From Liolophura sinensis (taxonomy: Eukaryota; Mollusca; Polyplacophora; Chitonida; Chitonidae): DNA of 64,000 nucleotides. A program made the translations under genes and the position numbers. Below the pieces are notes generated by a model. The model was not told the origin of the DNA, did not search any database, and worked only from the letters and a program-made list of their open reading frames with translations. Location of the stretch: the NCBI RefSeq assembly GCF_032854445.1, contig NC_088301.1, positions 10,162,281-10,226,280 of the forward strand. Reading direction: 5' to 3'. Of this stretch, positions 35,790-45,983 are shown piece after piece. How positions within the stretch are numbered: position 1 is the first letter of the stretch; each line of letters begins with the position of its first letter.

Positions 35790-35875
35790 CTCCGGAAAAC
35801 AGACCATCCGAGGTGGCTTTCACTCAGTGCCGGGGAGACTCCCGGGACAAACGCCGTGTGGACGTATACTGGCAG
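35790..35875 (+). CDS. Receptor exon 7: first part of FnIII D4
   Basis: The acceptor TGTTGACAG ends at 35,789 and the donor GTACGA starts at 35,876. It enters phase 1 and leaves phase 0. Encodes APENRPSEVAFTQCRGDSRD then KRRVDVYWQ. ENRPSEVA corresponds to EDRPSKAP at the start of gp130 D4, and the VDVYW segment is the B-C strand. Confidence 0.82.
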
Positions 35876-36914
35876 GTACGACGAGATGTCATTGTTCACT
35901 CTGATCAGTCTTGTTGATCAAGGAGTATTGTCATGGCACTGTCCGTCCGTCCATCAATCTGTCTATCAGTCTGTCTGTTTGTCAGTCGGGTCTGTCTGTC
36001 TGTTCTCATTTTTGTGTATCTGTCCTCATTTTTGTGACCGTCATAACTCTGAACTTTTTAAAAGGACATTCAGGGATTTTTGTGGAAGTAATCATTGTGA
36101 GTCATATGTGCCCTATGAAGCCTTTTCAGGTCGAACGTTGTATTAATTTTGCATATTAATCAGCTTAATTTGTGTAATTAGAAGCATTTTTGTGACTGGT
36201 GCATGTATTAAAAGGAAGTTCATGGAGTTTTGCAGAAATAATCATTGTACCTTTTGGCCTTTCTCAAAACCATACTGACAATAATTAGCATATTAATCAG
36301 CTTCAGTTGGCAGAGCAGTTGTAACCGTCATATCTCTGGAAGTATTGAGTGGAAATTTATGAAGTTTTCTTGAAATCATCTAAAACATATTTACGGAGAA
36401 AGCTTCATTTCTGTAGAGCTATGTTTTAAGAAGCTTTTGATTAGTCCACTGAAACATACTATTTTATTGATTAACGTTTTTTCGCCTGAAATGAGTGCGA
36501 CACCTTCACCGGTTGGGCCTGCGAGAGTTCCCTATTGCGTAAGCTCGTGATACATACATACCTCCCTTTTCATGGCTTATACCCCCTTGAGAAAGTGACA
36601 AAGTAAACGGTAATGTTTGCCTAAGTTCGATATGCTTTTATATTGAAATTAAGAATAGATACCTACAGTCAATGGAGGAAATCATCGAAGAGGAAAGTAA
36701 GCTATGTATTACGAAAATACGGAATAAACTCTGAAGCACATGAACAGACGGGTTCACTTTGTAGATGAGATTGGAAAGGGATTTGGAAATAGTGATGATT
36801 TGTGTGTGAGCGAGCAAGCGGGCTGCAAAATAGTTTCGCCTTTGCTTATTCAGCCTGCCTGACAGTCACTGTAAAGCCTTATCCAAGCGGATTTCCCTGT
36901 TATGTGATTCACAG
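35876..36914. other. Receptor intron 7 with degenerate repeats
   Basis: 35,930-36,000 is rich in GTCTGTCTGTC/CCGTCCGTCC. 36,050-36,400 holds three diverged copies (about 110-160 bp apart) with GCATATTAATCAGCTT and GTCATATCTCTGGAA-like blocks. No coding sequence. Confidence 0.6.
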
Positions 36915-37134
36915 TATCTGGACTCTATCTTTTCCAACGGGAAGATAACTCACTACAGGGCAAGAGTGACGTCATCAGCTGGCACGTGGACGAAGCAAAC
37001 GACGGAACTCTTCTCACCGATGACCTTCGATGACCTTAACATGACTGACAACTATGATCTGGAGGTGGCGGCCTCCACGCTGGCAGGTTGGGGACCATAC
37101 AGTTGGCCTGTCCAACTTTTGCCGCTTGACCAAG
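36915..37134 (+). CDS. Receptor exon 8: rest of D4
   Basis: The acceptor GATTCACAG ends at 36,914 and the donor GTACAC starts at 37,135. It enters phase 0 and leaves phase 1. Contains SNGKITHYRARVTSSAGTWT and then YDLEVAASTLAGWGPYSWPV, a typical C'-strand and F-G strand pattern (Y-x-L-x-V-x-A, then W-G-P-Y-S). Confidence 0.88.
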
Positions 37135-37599
37135 GTACACTCTTCACAAGGGGTTAATGTTCATCTTTAATACGCAGATCGTCACGACATGGATGTGGCG
37201 TTAAGTAATAATCAGTACTGTTTATTGTTGTAAACTTTGGCTACCTTCGGTTCGTCCAAGTGTGATTAATGTTACAGCTTTTAATGCTCTCTGACTGTTG
37301 GTAAGGGCTTTGTTGACCTTTGTAAATCTGTATTTCGCACGTGGGAAAGTTCATCAGTCAAATGTTGGTCTTTTGCCCTAAACCTCCGCTTTCCAGCACC
37401 GGTTAAACTGGCCACCATCATACAAAGTATGACGTCAAATAACAATCAGGATCCGATACGTGTGACCAATTGCTCACACTGTCCTCACTGTTCAGGGTTT
37501 GCCACTCTATACCTTAGGCTTTCATGTATAGTTAAATTCCATATATTTCATACCGTTGCCAAATCTTTTAGGTTATCTGTCCTGTATTGAAAATGAGAA

Positions 37600-37820
37600 C
37601 AGAATTTTAGGGGGTGAAGTGGAACCGGGTCCCGCGTCATTCTTTTCATTTTCAAATTTATACTAACAAGATACTTCAAATAATATATGAGTTACTCCAT
37701 TAATAAATTCCGTTTTTTCATTTCTTAATTTTCTGTGGCGAAAAGAAGGTGTCATTCTTTTCGTTTTCAGATTTATACTTACAAGAAACTTCAAATAGTA
37801 CATGACATATTCCACCATTA
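37600..37820. repeat. About 120-bp repeat, two units, shared with intron 11
   Basis: TCATTCTTTTCATTTTCAAA, TTTATACTAACAAGA and CATTTCTTAATTTTCTGTGG recur in order twice here and three times at 41,490-41,860. Confidence 0.8.
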
Positions 37821-38155
37821 GACTAGCATATCCATTGCTCAAGAAACCAATTTTGGTCGATTGTGATCAACTTCTGAGCTCACACCTGATCATCCTACCC
37901 TTCTATAAACCAGAGATAAACTTTAGACAAATCAAGGAAAGATCATGGTATATTTCTGTTTCGGAAACAAAAGCTCAAACTACACGCTGCAGAATACCTT
38001 CCACGATATGTATCCCCCTTATTTTGTGAGATTTCAGTTCGAGTGTTGATGGCAGACGATGGAAAAACCAGATCGTCTTCACCATTTATAGCATTTATCA
38101 AGAATTGCACATTGCGGCAATAGGCAGAGGAGATGTTAATCTGGGACTAGACAGA

Positions 38156-38215
38156 TTGATTGATTGATTGATTGGTGTTTTATGCCGAGCTCAAGTTTTT
38201 TTCACTCATGTAAGA
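38156..38215 (-). mobile_element. Truncated SINE (family A) tail
   Basis: GATTGATTGATTGATTGGTG then TTTTATGCCGAGCTCAAG. It directly abuts the 54-bp array. Confidence 0.7.
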
Positions 38216-38223
38216 TCTTTCAG

Positions 38224-38548
38224 GTTTATGGGTGGCAGCAAGCGTAGTGCTGGAAGTAAACCGTCAGCCTTCGACATGTTTATGGGTGACAGAAAGCGTA
38301 GTGCTGGAAGTAAACCGTCAGCCTTCGACATGTCTATGGGTGGCAGGAAGCGTAGTGCCGGAAGTAAACTGTCAACCTTCGACATGTTTATGGGTGGCAG
38401 GAAGCGTAGTGCCGGAAGTAAACTGTCAACCTTCGACATGTTTATGGGTGGCAGGAAGCGTAGTGCCGGAAGTAAACCGTCAACCTTCGACATGTTTATG
38501 GGTGGCAGGAAGCGTTGTACCGGAAGTAAACCGTCAGCCTTCGAATTG
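38224..38548. repeat. 54-bp minisatellite in intron 8
   Basis: Six copies of TTTATGGGTGGCAGGAAGCG, TAGTGCCGGAAGTAAACCGT, CAACCTTCGACATG. Period 18 codons; open in two plus frames and one minus frame (116-153 codons). No splice context supports coding. Confidence 0.93.
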
Positions 38549-38746
38549 TTTCTGCGTGACAGAGCTGGGTTCCAACACGTGACCACATTGGTCAAGATAT
38601 TGACAATCGCTGTGATCCAGCGCTGAAAAATACAATCGGTGCCAGCAAGGGAACACCTTATTGACATGGTGACAAAAGGCGAGGAGCATTGTATGTGATT
38701 TTATTTTATATATAAGAAAACTATATCTCTAGGATGTATCTTGCAG

Positions 38747-38919
38747 AGTTACCACTGGCCGCTGATGTCATAGCGGAGAGCGAGACTGATGAAGACGGTG
38801 GCGTCAGTGTGAATGTCTCCTGGACATCGCCCAGTGCCAGTCAGGCTTCGCATGCCAAAGTCTATGTCTGCTCCGGTCACATCGAAAGACCGATGGATGT
38901 CTTTCTAGCGAAGTGTGAG
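38747..38919 (+). CDS. Receptor exon 9: first half of FnIII D5
   Basis: The acceptor ATCTTGCAG ends at 38,746 and the donor GTAAGT starts at 38,920. It enters phase 1 and leaves phase 0. Encodes ELPLAADVIAESETDEDGGV, then SVNVSWTSPSASQASHAKVY, with the fibronectin-III B-strand tryptophan and proline. Confidence 0.87.
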
Positions 38920-40100
38920 GTAAGTCTGAGGTGAAACTAAGCTGAATTTTAGGCTGGGTACACCCATTAAATCGTCACCAGAATATGCCTACTCAGTCCA
39001 ATCTTCAGCGGAGATTCTGTATTTATTTAAAAGGAGAGAAAAAATAAAAATTAAAAAGTTCACATGAAAGAGTGCGGAAAGTTAGTTGTAAATGTGGTCT
39101 TCAAAATTTTTTTTTCGATTTTTCTTTAAAGAGAATAGACACCTGAAAATAATTTTTGTTCGGAGGTATTTGGGACTACCTTTTGTATATTTATTTATTT
39201 ATTTTTTTTTTTGATTGGTGTTTTACGTCGTAATCAAGAATATTTCACTTATACGACGGCGGACAGCATCTTGGGGGGAAGAAGCCGGGGGAAACCCACG
39301 ACCATCCGCAGGTTGTTGCAAGACCTTCCCAAGCTAGCCTTTTCGTATATACTGTCTTTGTGTCATAAATTATAAATGAGTATGTAACACATTTTAAGAA
39401 GATATTTGAACTAGAATTTGGTCTTTTTAGATAACAGATATGTTTATCTTGGATTTTGATCATATTTAAATTTTTAATATATTTGGATGTAAATAACAAC
39501 TAAACTAAATTTTTTTGACATGCATCACATCCTTATTTAGAACATTATTGTACAAAGGCGATAAATGCCAAGAGGTGGTCCGAAATACCCACCATACAAA
39601 AATATTTTCAAATACCCTTTTATCCTGAAAGCAAAAATCGAAAAATATTAAAAACCATATTTGTAAACAAGTTTTCGCGCTCTTTCATCTGATTTTGGCA
39701 TAATTTATATGTTTTCTTCTCCTTTGAAGAGAAAGAGGTCAGCTACAAGGTAAATTTTATAGCATTTTGATTTATACCCATTCCTGGCGGCATCTATTCC
39801 ATCTGGGGTCATTTGAATAGGAAATTGGTGTGCAATAAAATGTCACCGCAAGCGAAACTACATGTAGGAACAATATTGGTTGCACCATTTGGGAATACGA
39901 TACAAATACATGTACGATAAATACGATACAAAGTGGAGGCATGCTATATACACAGAGTGTCAGATATGAAATATTTTCAACGGGTCCTACACGAGTCCTC
40001 ATGCACCTTGTCTAGCTCGTCGATAGACGAGATGAAACTCTTAGAAGCTAGTCAAAATCTCTTTCACTTACGTCCATAAATCTAAGTTTCGTGTTTTCAG
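38920..40100. other. Receptor intron 9 with a SINE
   Basis: A family-A SINE lies at 39,188-39,335. The remainder is AT-rich and featureless. Confidence 0.65.
39188..39335 (-). mobile_element. SINE (family A), 5'-truncated
   Basis: A TTTATTTATTTATTTTTTTT tail, GATTGGTGTTTTACGTCGTA, ATACGACGGC, AACCCACGACCATCCGCAGG and GACCTTCCCA are present. The tRNA-like head is missing. Confidence 0.88.
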
Positions 40101-40266
40101 GGAGACATACGTACCGAGGACGTCGAGATGTCAACAGAGACCTCCAGACACTGGCTTGACGTCAGGATTAGATCGGACCGTGACGTCGTGATCGGTGTGG
40201 CACTGAATATAAGTGGTGTCAGCGGTGGGATCACGTGGGCGGAGTGCTTGGCGGACAGAAACACAG
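40101..40266 (+). CDS. Receptor exon 10: second half of D5
   Basis: The acceptor GTGTTTTCAG ends at 40,100 and the donor GTGAGT starts at 40,267. It enters phase 0 and leaves phase 1. Encodes GDIRTEDVEMSTETSRHWLD, VRIRSDRDVVIGVALNISGV, then SGGITWAECLADRNT. The frame and phases link cleanly to D6. Confidence 0.85.
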
Positions 40267-41234
40267 GTGAGTCTGGACATCTGTGTTACAGGGATGGATT
40301 CTTAACAGTGCCGGGGCCTAAGTTAATCGTTTCAGATTCGTATTATAATGACAGAAGCCGGGCACTTTTGTTTCCCCCATCCATAACAACCGACTTGCAA
40401 CCATTCTATAAATGAATAATTCTTGAGTATCTCACAACAACCAAACCAAACTAAACCAACGACAGAAGATATTTGTTTGATTTTTTTTTTTGATTGGTGT
40501 TTTACGCCGTACTCAAGAATATTTCACTTATACGACGGCGGCCAGCATTATGGTGGGTGGAAACCGGGCACAGCCCGGGGGAAACCCACGACCATCCGCA
40601 CGTTGCTGGGAGACCTTCCCACGTACGGCCGGAGAGGAAGGCAGCATGGGCTGGTCTTGAACTCACAGCGACCGCATTGGTGAGAGGCTTCTGGGTCATT
40701 ACGCTGCGCTAGCGCGCTAACCGACTGAGCCACGGAGGCCCCAATATTTGTTTGATACTGGTTGAATCGTGCCTTTCAAACAAACGATACATTATATATA
40801 ATATCCAATTCCGAGTAATGTGTGCCATTTGGGAAATTCATTGTGCTTTTCATTTTATCTAATAAACTTAATTTTTATAGCCACTTATGTCCTATAACGT
40901 GCATGATAAAATTGGCACCTGGTTACATAGAAAACTTAACTTTTATCTCCACTATTCATATTTAGCAGTTGATGTAGCTTTTGTGAATTGAATATGGTGT
41001 GTTTTCCTTTGCTCTAGGATATATTGGTTGAGGTACAGAAGAATGCATAGAAGAAGAACGTGTGAAAGTAGAAACACACATAAAGTCAAAGCAGTTCGTT
41101 CTTCACACGGCGAGAGTAAGCCTTGGTGAAATGGGCTATAATGCAGGTGTCGGTGAAGACAACGGTTCGCAATTCACAGTTAGCTACTCCATGGGGAGGA
41201 GCTCTTAATTTCATTGAATGAAATTTCTTTCTAG
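40267..41234. other. Receptor intron 10 with a full-length SINE
   Basis: Besides the SINE with its target duplications (40,469-40,756), no feature is seen. Confidence 0.7.
40482..40743 (-). mobile_element. Full-length tRNA-derived SINE with target duplication
   Basis: Flanked by the 13-bp duplication ATATTTGTTTGAT (40,469-40,481 and 40,744-40,756). On the minus strand it begins GGGGCCTCCGTGGCTCAGTC, a pol III A box within TGGCTCAGTCGGT, and has a B box GAGTTCAAGACCAG. The body with CCCGGGCTGTGCCCGG follows, then the conserved domain CGTATAAGTGAAATATTCTT, GAGTACGGCGTAAAACACCA and an A-rich tail. It is the reference copy for all family-A pieces here. Confidence 0.95.
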
Positions 41235-41387
41235 AACCGAGCCAGATGAGAGGAGTGAGCGTCCTGGATGTGGAGACCAATGCTGCGGTGGTTCAGTGGA
41301 ATATGATGTCATGTGAGGTTCAGATCAGGGGTTATCAGATTAGCTATTGGCCAGTGACAGACACAAGCAAACAGGACTGTGAGGACG
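41235..41387 (+). CDS. Receptor exon 11: first half of FnIII D6
   Basis: The acceptor TTTCTTTCTAG ends at 41,234 and the donor GTAAGT starts at 41,388. It enters phase 1 and leaves phase 1. Encodes VSVLDVETNAAVVQWNMMSC, then QIRGYQISYWPV, the B-strand tryptophan and C'-strand GYxISYxPV of a fibronectin-III domain. Confidence 0.9.
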
Positions 41388-41986
41388 GTAAGTGACCTAA
41401 ATAGGCAACACCCAACAGCATGGTGTATTCTACCACAGCTTCCTGCATTCTAGACGATCTTAATGTCTTATTATTCTGGATATGTTAATGTTTAAGGGGT
41501 GAGGTGGAACAGAGTCCCGGGTCATTCTTTTCATTATCAACTTTATACTATTAAGAAACTTCATATAATATAGTTATTCTACCATTAATTAATTCCGTTT
41601 TTTTATTTCTTAATTTTCTGTGTCAAAGAGAACGTGTCATTCCTTTCATTTTCAAATTTATACTTACAAGAAACTTCAAATATTGTATGACATATTCTAC
41701 CATTGATAAAATTCCATTTTTTTCATTTCTTAATTTTCTGTGGTGAAGTGGGACACGTTTCTGCGTCATTCTTTTCATTTTCAAATTTATACTAACAAGA
41801 AATTTCAAATAATATATGAGGTATTCTATCATTAATAAAATTTCATTCCTTAGTTTTCAGGAGTTTTCCGAATTACATGACCTTGAAAAATACATTAATT
41901 CACGTTTAACATTGTCCTTCAGTATGTCACATTATGGTACATGTTATCGTCCTTAATTTAACTACGCTCCCCTTCTTACCCCGAAG
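41388..41986. repeat. Receptor intron 11 with three about 120-bp repeats
   Basis: Units at about 41,490-41,605, 41,606-41,735 and 41,736-41,860 (anchor spacing 115 and 129 bp) match the pair in intron 8 (37,600-37,820). Confidence 0.8.
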
Positions 41987-42145
41987 GTATCAAACAAGAC
42001 TTCCGCGGTGGGAGAAAAACATTGAAAGCTCGCCTAAACAACTTGGACGAAGCAACCAAGTATACCATGTGCGCCAGAGCATTGACCGCTAGTGGAAAGT
42101 ATGCCCCATGGAGTGAGACGTTCCTAGGGGAGACAATCACGCCAC
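41987..42145 (+). CDS. Receptor exon 12: second half of D6
   Basis: The acceptor TTACCCCGAAG ends at 41,986 and the donor GTAATG starts at 42,146. It enters phase 1 and leaves phase 1. Contains LKARLNNLDEATKYTMCARA and then GKYAPWSETFLGETITP: the fibronectin-III E-F strand L-x-x-L-x-x-x-T-x-Y pattern and the PWSE close to the membrane. Confidence 0.9.
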
Positions 42146-42567
42146 GTAATGCTTCCTTTTTATAATGTTTTCATTGATAAGTTCGTGCAAAGCAGTTGGA
42201 ATCAGTATCGAGCATTACTTTGATTATTTGTTTTGTTGCTCTTTATGTGACTGTATAACTGCAGGTACATTTATTTGCAAAACAAATCTGACCAGTTTGT
42301 AGCTGATCTCCAGCAGGTGTTCCTATTAGGGTTACTATCTACAAGAGTATGGTAGTTGTTTTCCTTGTCCTTAACATTTTTCCATGACCATCCTGCGTTC
42401 TCAAATGATTAATCTCCTTGAAAGGCGACAGAAAATGTAAGATATGTAAGTTCGATTTGCGAGGTTCAGCAGCAAGCATTAGTACAGTTTTGGTGAATCA
42501 ATGACACATGGATAAAAACAACGTTGACCTACTTAGTCAAGATGGCCATCGAGGCATTTGTAGGGCG

Positions 42568-43094
42568 GCCTCGATCTGGCGTTATAGGGCATCCGGCCTC
42601 GGACCCCCATTAATTTTCCATAAGCGACAATGTTAACGTCTAGCGCTGTAGCTCAGTCCCAAACATTCCGTGGCCAATAAGCTTTGGGGTATACCTGGCC
42701 CAGCCTGTGAGAAAGAAGCCATAAAAATCTTGACATAGGTTGACCGTCAAAATCTGGACCTTTTCATGCCGGCAGCTGGGAGGCGTGCCTAGCAACGCCA
42801 AGGGGACGTCACTCGCAGCCTCATCACTACCTCACACCTTGTGTCCTCTCGCCCAGAATTTCAAACTTTCATCAAAAAAGCTCATACCTCCTCAAAGTTT
42901 AGACAGTTTCCAGCATTTTAATACCAAGCATGCACCTGTGCACCAAAAATGGACGCCTGGGAGCAAAAAAAGACTTTATACCCTAAAATTCACAGAACTA
43001 CAATCGTCCCTACCGAAAAACGGAAGTTGTAATGGGGGTCTGTGTCCATCCTCGTTCTGACGTTACAGCCTCGATTTGGCGTTATAGCGCATCC
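42568..43094. mobile_element. Segment bounded by 27-bp direct repeats
   Basis: GCCTCGATCTGGCGTTATAG (+GGCATCC) at 42,568-42,594 recurs with two mismatches at 43,068-43,094. Just inside, GACCCCCATTA and its inverse TAATGGGGGTC (43,029) face each other. This may be a small non-autonomous element or an insertion within an older repeat; the class is uncertain. Confidence 0.45.
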
Positions 43095-43288
43095 TTGATC
43101 AGGCGCGCAGCGTTAACAAGTAGCCAGTTTTTTCAGTGGTCTGGATTTAGAGTTGAAATTTAAATCAGATGTTCAGTGTCAAGGTTTTGTTTTATTTTAG
43201 CTTTAGACGTTTTTTGGTTTTACATATATTCTACTCTACATGCATCTTTTTATTGTCCCATTCTGTGTGATTGCCACACCATTTACAG

Positions 43289-43350
43289 ACTGATATTCTT
43301 AAGGACGGCGAAAAACACCATTCAGCTAAATAAATAAATAAATAAATAAG
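43289..43350 (+). mobile_element. SINE (family A) tail fragment
   Basis: TGATATTCTTAAGGACGGCG, AAAAACACCATTCAGC, then AAATAAATAAATAAATAA. Confidence 0.75.
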
Positions 43351-43433
43351 TGTAAAAATTTTAGTGGGAAAGAATTATTCCTTGTTGTATTAGCTTAAAG
43401 TTTCTGACATGCTATTTTGTGCTCTGCTTGTAG

Positions 43434-43506
43434 CGCCGGTGTTGATGATAAGTCTAGCGTCTGTGGCAGTGGTGCTTCTGATTTTGTGTATTATAGGGGT
43501 GGGTGG
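43434..43506 (+). CDS. Receptor exon 13: transmembrane helix
   Basis: The acceptor GCTTGTAG ends at 43,433 and the donor GTGAGT is at 43,507. It enters phase 1 and leaves phase 2. Encodes PPVLMISLASVAVVLLILCI then IGVG, an unbroken hydrophobic helix. Two other GT positions (43,499, 43,503) are possible donors, but only 43,507 has the GTGAGT consensus and the right phase for exon 14. Confidence 0.9.
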
Positions 43507-43774
43507 GTGAGTATATTTATGTGGTTTAATTGTTATTCAAATTTATGTCAAACATTTTAAGGATAAAACTGATACTTCACAAAATAAAGAAAAAACGGAG
43601 CTGGTTACATTGATAACCTATTCCTTCGAGTAAATCTTAACACGAATAAAAAAAGTTTGTCATTTTGCTAAAAATGCTGTCTTAAACTTGTAACTAGATT
43701 TTAATTTTTATATCTAATTTTTTTTATTATTTATTCTTTAAATTAACTTGTTTGAGGTTCTGTATAAATTCCAG
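43507..43774. other. Receptor intron 13
   Basis: 268 bp, AT-rich, no feature. Confidence 0.7.
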
Positions 43775-43838
43775 GGCACGTTGTTACATCCAAAAACAAA
43801 TTGCTGTTCAAAGCGTACCCGAAGTGCAGATTGAAGAG
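43775..43838 (+). CDS. Receptor exon 14: juxtamembrane segment
   Basis: The acceptor AATTCCAG ends at 43,774 and the donor GTAAGT starts at 43,839. It enters phase 2 and leaves phase 0. Encodes GARCYIQKQIAVQSVPEVQI then EE. A basic anchor follows the helix, and IAVQSVPEV sits where a JAK-binding Box 1 (hydrophobic, then PxP) is expected. Only one proline is present, so Box 1 is degenerate or absent. Confidence 0.85.
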
Positions 43839-45295
43839 GTAAGTTGTATCAGCGAGTTTTTTAAGTATCCTCAAGAGGCCTCCATACAAAATGTATTATG
43901 CCTTCGGCCGTCATTATATTGTATATTACATATACTGTCACCATGTATATTATATCTATTATCAGCATATCATACCAACTGTCATCAACATTATACTGTA
44001 TATTACGTCTGCTCCAACTATTACACTGTAGAGTATGTCTACTACCGTTATAAAACTGTGTGTTACGTCCTCTGTAACTACTACACTATATATTAATCCT
44101 AGCTTCCATTATTACATTGTGTAATACGTTTTCTGTCTTCATTACGCTGTATATTAGGTCTCCTACCTTAATTGCACTCTATATTACATTTACTACCACC
44201 ATTACAATCTGTATTGCATTTTCTACCACCATTACACTCTGTATTACCTTTCTTACCACCATTATACTCTGCATTACATTTACTATAACCATTACAATTT
44301 GTATTATATTTACTACCACCATTACACTGCGTATTACATTTACTACCACCATTACAATCTGTGTCACATTTACTACCACCATTACACTCTGTATTACCTT
44401 ACTTACCACCATTATACTCTGCATTACATTTACTACAACCATTACAACCTGTATTATATTTACTGCCACCATTACACTGTATATTACATTTACTACCACC
44501 ATTACAATCTGTATTACATTTACTACCACCATTACACTCTGTATTACTTTCTTACCACCATTATACTCTGCATCACATTTACTACAACCATTACAACCTG
44601 TATTATATTTACTGCCACCATTACACTGTGTATTACATTTACTATCACCATTACAATCTGTATTACATTTACTACCACCATTACACTCTGTATTCCTTTC
44701 TTACCACCATTATACTCTGCATTACATTTACTACAACCATTACAACTTGTATTATATTTACTGCCACCATTACACTGTGTATTACATTTACTATCACCAT
44801 TACACTGTGTATTACGTTTACTATCACCATTACCCTGGTGTATTTGGTGTGCTATCAGCATTACCCTGTGTATTACGTCTGCTACCATGATCATACTGGT
44901 GCCATCGATCTGCAGCAAAAGAAAATGAACTCAACCTTGCAAATAAACCCTACATTTGGAAGGATTTGGTTAATGTTGCTGCTCGTTTAGACTCTAAGTG
45001 TATAGTTATGCATATCAGTCATAGTCATATCAGTAAGGTCACAGTAGGGATATCAGAGGAATTTAACCTGGATTCGAACCTACGACCTTACTGAACTTGG
45101 GGTAAATCAAGTCTTTGTTTTTTTAATGACCACAGTTTGGTGCTTTGAGTAATTCTAAACGAGTGGCGTCTAATAGATTGCTATTAACATCACCGCGCAA
45201 AGGTTGCTACTTTTGCAGCATTTACATGAACAGTTAAGAGGTAATCTGGCGTAAATTGACACGAGGTCATAATGTACATTGTTGTTCCTTTCCAG
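43839..45295. other. Receptor intron 14
   Basis: Filled from 43,930 to 44,880 by the 30-bp array. The rest has no feature. Confidence 0.75.
43930..44880. repeat. 30-bp minisatellite in intron 14
   Basis: About 30 copies of ATTACATTTACTACCACCAT plus TACAATCTGT, with frequent ATTATACTCTGC variants that recur in blocks. The 30-bp period keeps several frames on both strands open for 114-257 codons; these are artefacts of the period. Confidence 0.95.
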
Positions 45296-45373
45296 ACCAC
45301 TCAGAATTACACTTATGACGATTACACAACCGTAGATGGATACGAAGCGACCCCAGCACCAGGGGACAACCAA
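45296..45373 (+). CDS. Receptor exon 15: cytoplasmic, tyrosine-rich
   Basis: The acceptor CCTTTCCAG ends at 45,295 and the donor GTAAGG starts at 45,374. Phase 0 on both sides. Encodes TTQNYTYDDYTTVDGYEATP then APGDNQ. Four tyrosines in acidic context could be SH2 docking sites. Its symmetric 26-codon length would allow skipping without a frameshift. Confidence 0.82.
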
Positions 45374-45983
45374 GTAAGGGTCATTTTGCCAAAGCCCTTT
45401 TCAATCCATACGTCAAATCCAACATTCGTATCTAGTACTCTGCAACCAAAAGGGGAGCTCCAAACTCGATAATCAACGGCATAAGATTTAATTTGTATGA
45501 ATGCATGCTTGGCAGATTTACCAAGGTTTATAACTTTTGGTCGTACTTGGGAAGGTCTGACAGCAACCTGCGGATGGTCATGGGTTTCTTCTGGGCTCTG
45601 CCCGTTTTTCTCCCACCATAATGCTGCCAGCCGTCGTAAGTGAAATATTATTGAATACGGCGAAAAACACCAATCCAGTATAGAAATAAATATATAACTT
45701 TTAATAAGTTTTTATTCTCATTAGTAAATGAATGGCTTGATTAGGTTGATAGAACATGTAACTGCTTTAGGCTAATCCAGCTCGAGTCCAAGCTGGGCTG
45801 ATCATTGTTCTCTTGTAACATATGAGAACTACGGTATCAGTTGGCCCGTCATCGCAAAGTAGGAATGAAGAATAGATTTTACAGCTGGGGCTAGAACTTC
45901 TTTAGGTTGGAAAGGAGTTTTTGTGAGGAAATGAATGGTTATCAAACACTCATGAAAAGACACTTTCTCTTGTGTTTTTCTAG
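45374..45983. other. Receptor intron 15 with a SINE
   Basis: A family-A SINE 3' half lies at 45,549-45,697. The rest has no feature. Confidence 0.7.
45549..45697 (+). mobile_element. SINE (family A), 5'-truncated
   Basis: GGGAAGGTCTGACAGCAACC, TGCGGATGGTCATGGGTTTC, TCCCACCATAATGCTG, CGTAAGTGAAATATTATTGA, then CGGCGAAAAACACCAATCC. Confidence 0.85.

Larger units (their letters stand above)
37135..38746. other. Receptor intron 8
   Basis: Contains two units of an about 120-bp repeat (37,600-37,820), a SINE tail fragment (38,156-38,215) and the 54-bp array. Confidence 0.7.
42146..43433. other. Receptor intron 12
   Basis: Contains a direct-repeat-bounded segment (42,568-43,094) and a SINE tail (43,289-43,350). 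The 106-codon + frame at 42,740-43,060 lies wholly in the bounded segment and resembles nothing known to me. Confidence 0.6.

Noticed and set aside
38168-38667. 152-codon + frame and 153-codon minus frame
   Set aside because: 54-bp repeat next to a SINE tail within intron 8. No splice sites or phase link it to the receptor.
44117-44990. Overlapping + frames of 209-257 codons and minus frames of 117-124 codons
   Set aside because: Products of a 30-bp minisatellite in intron 14. All are plain 10-residue repeats.
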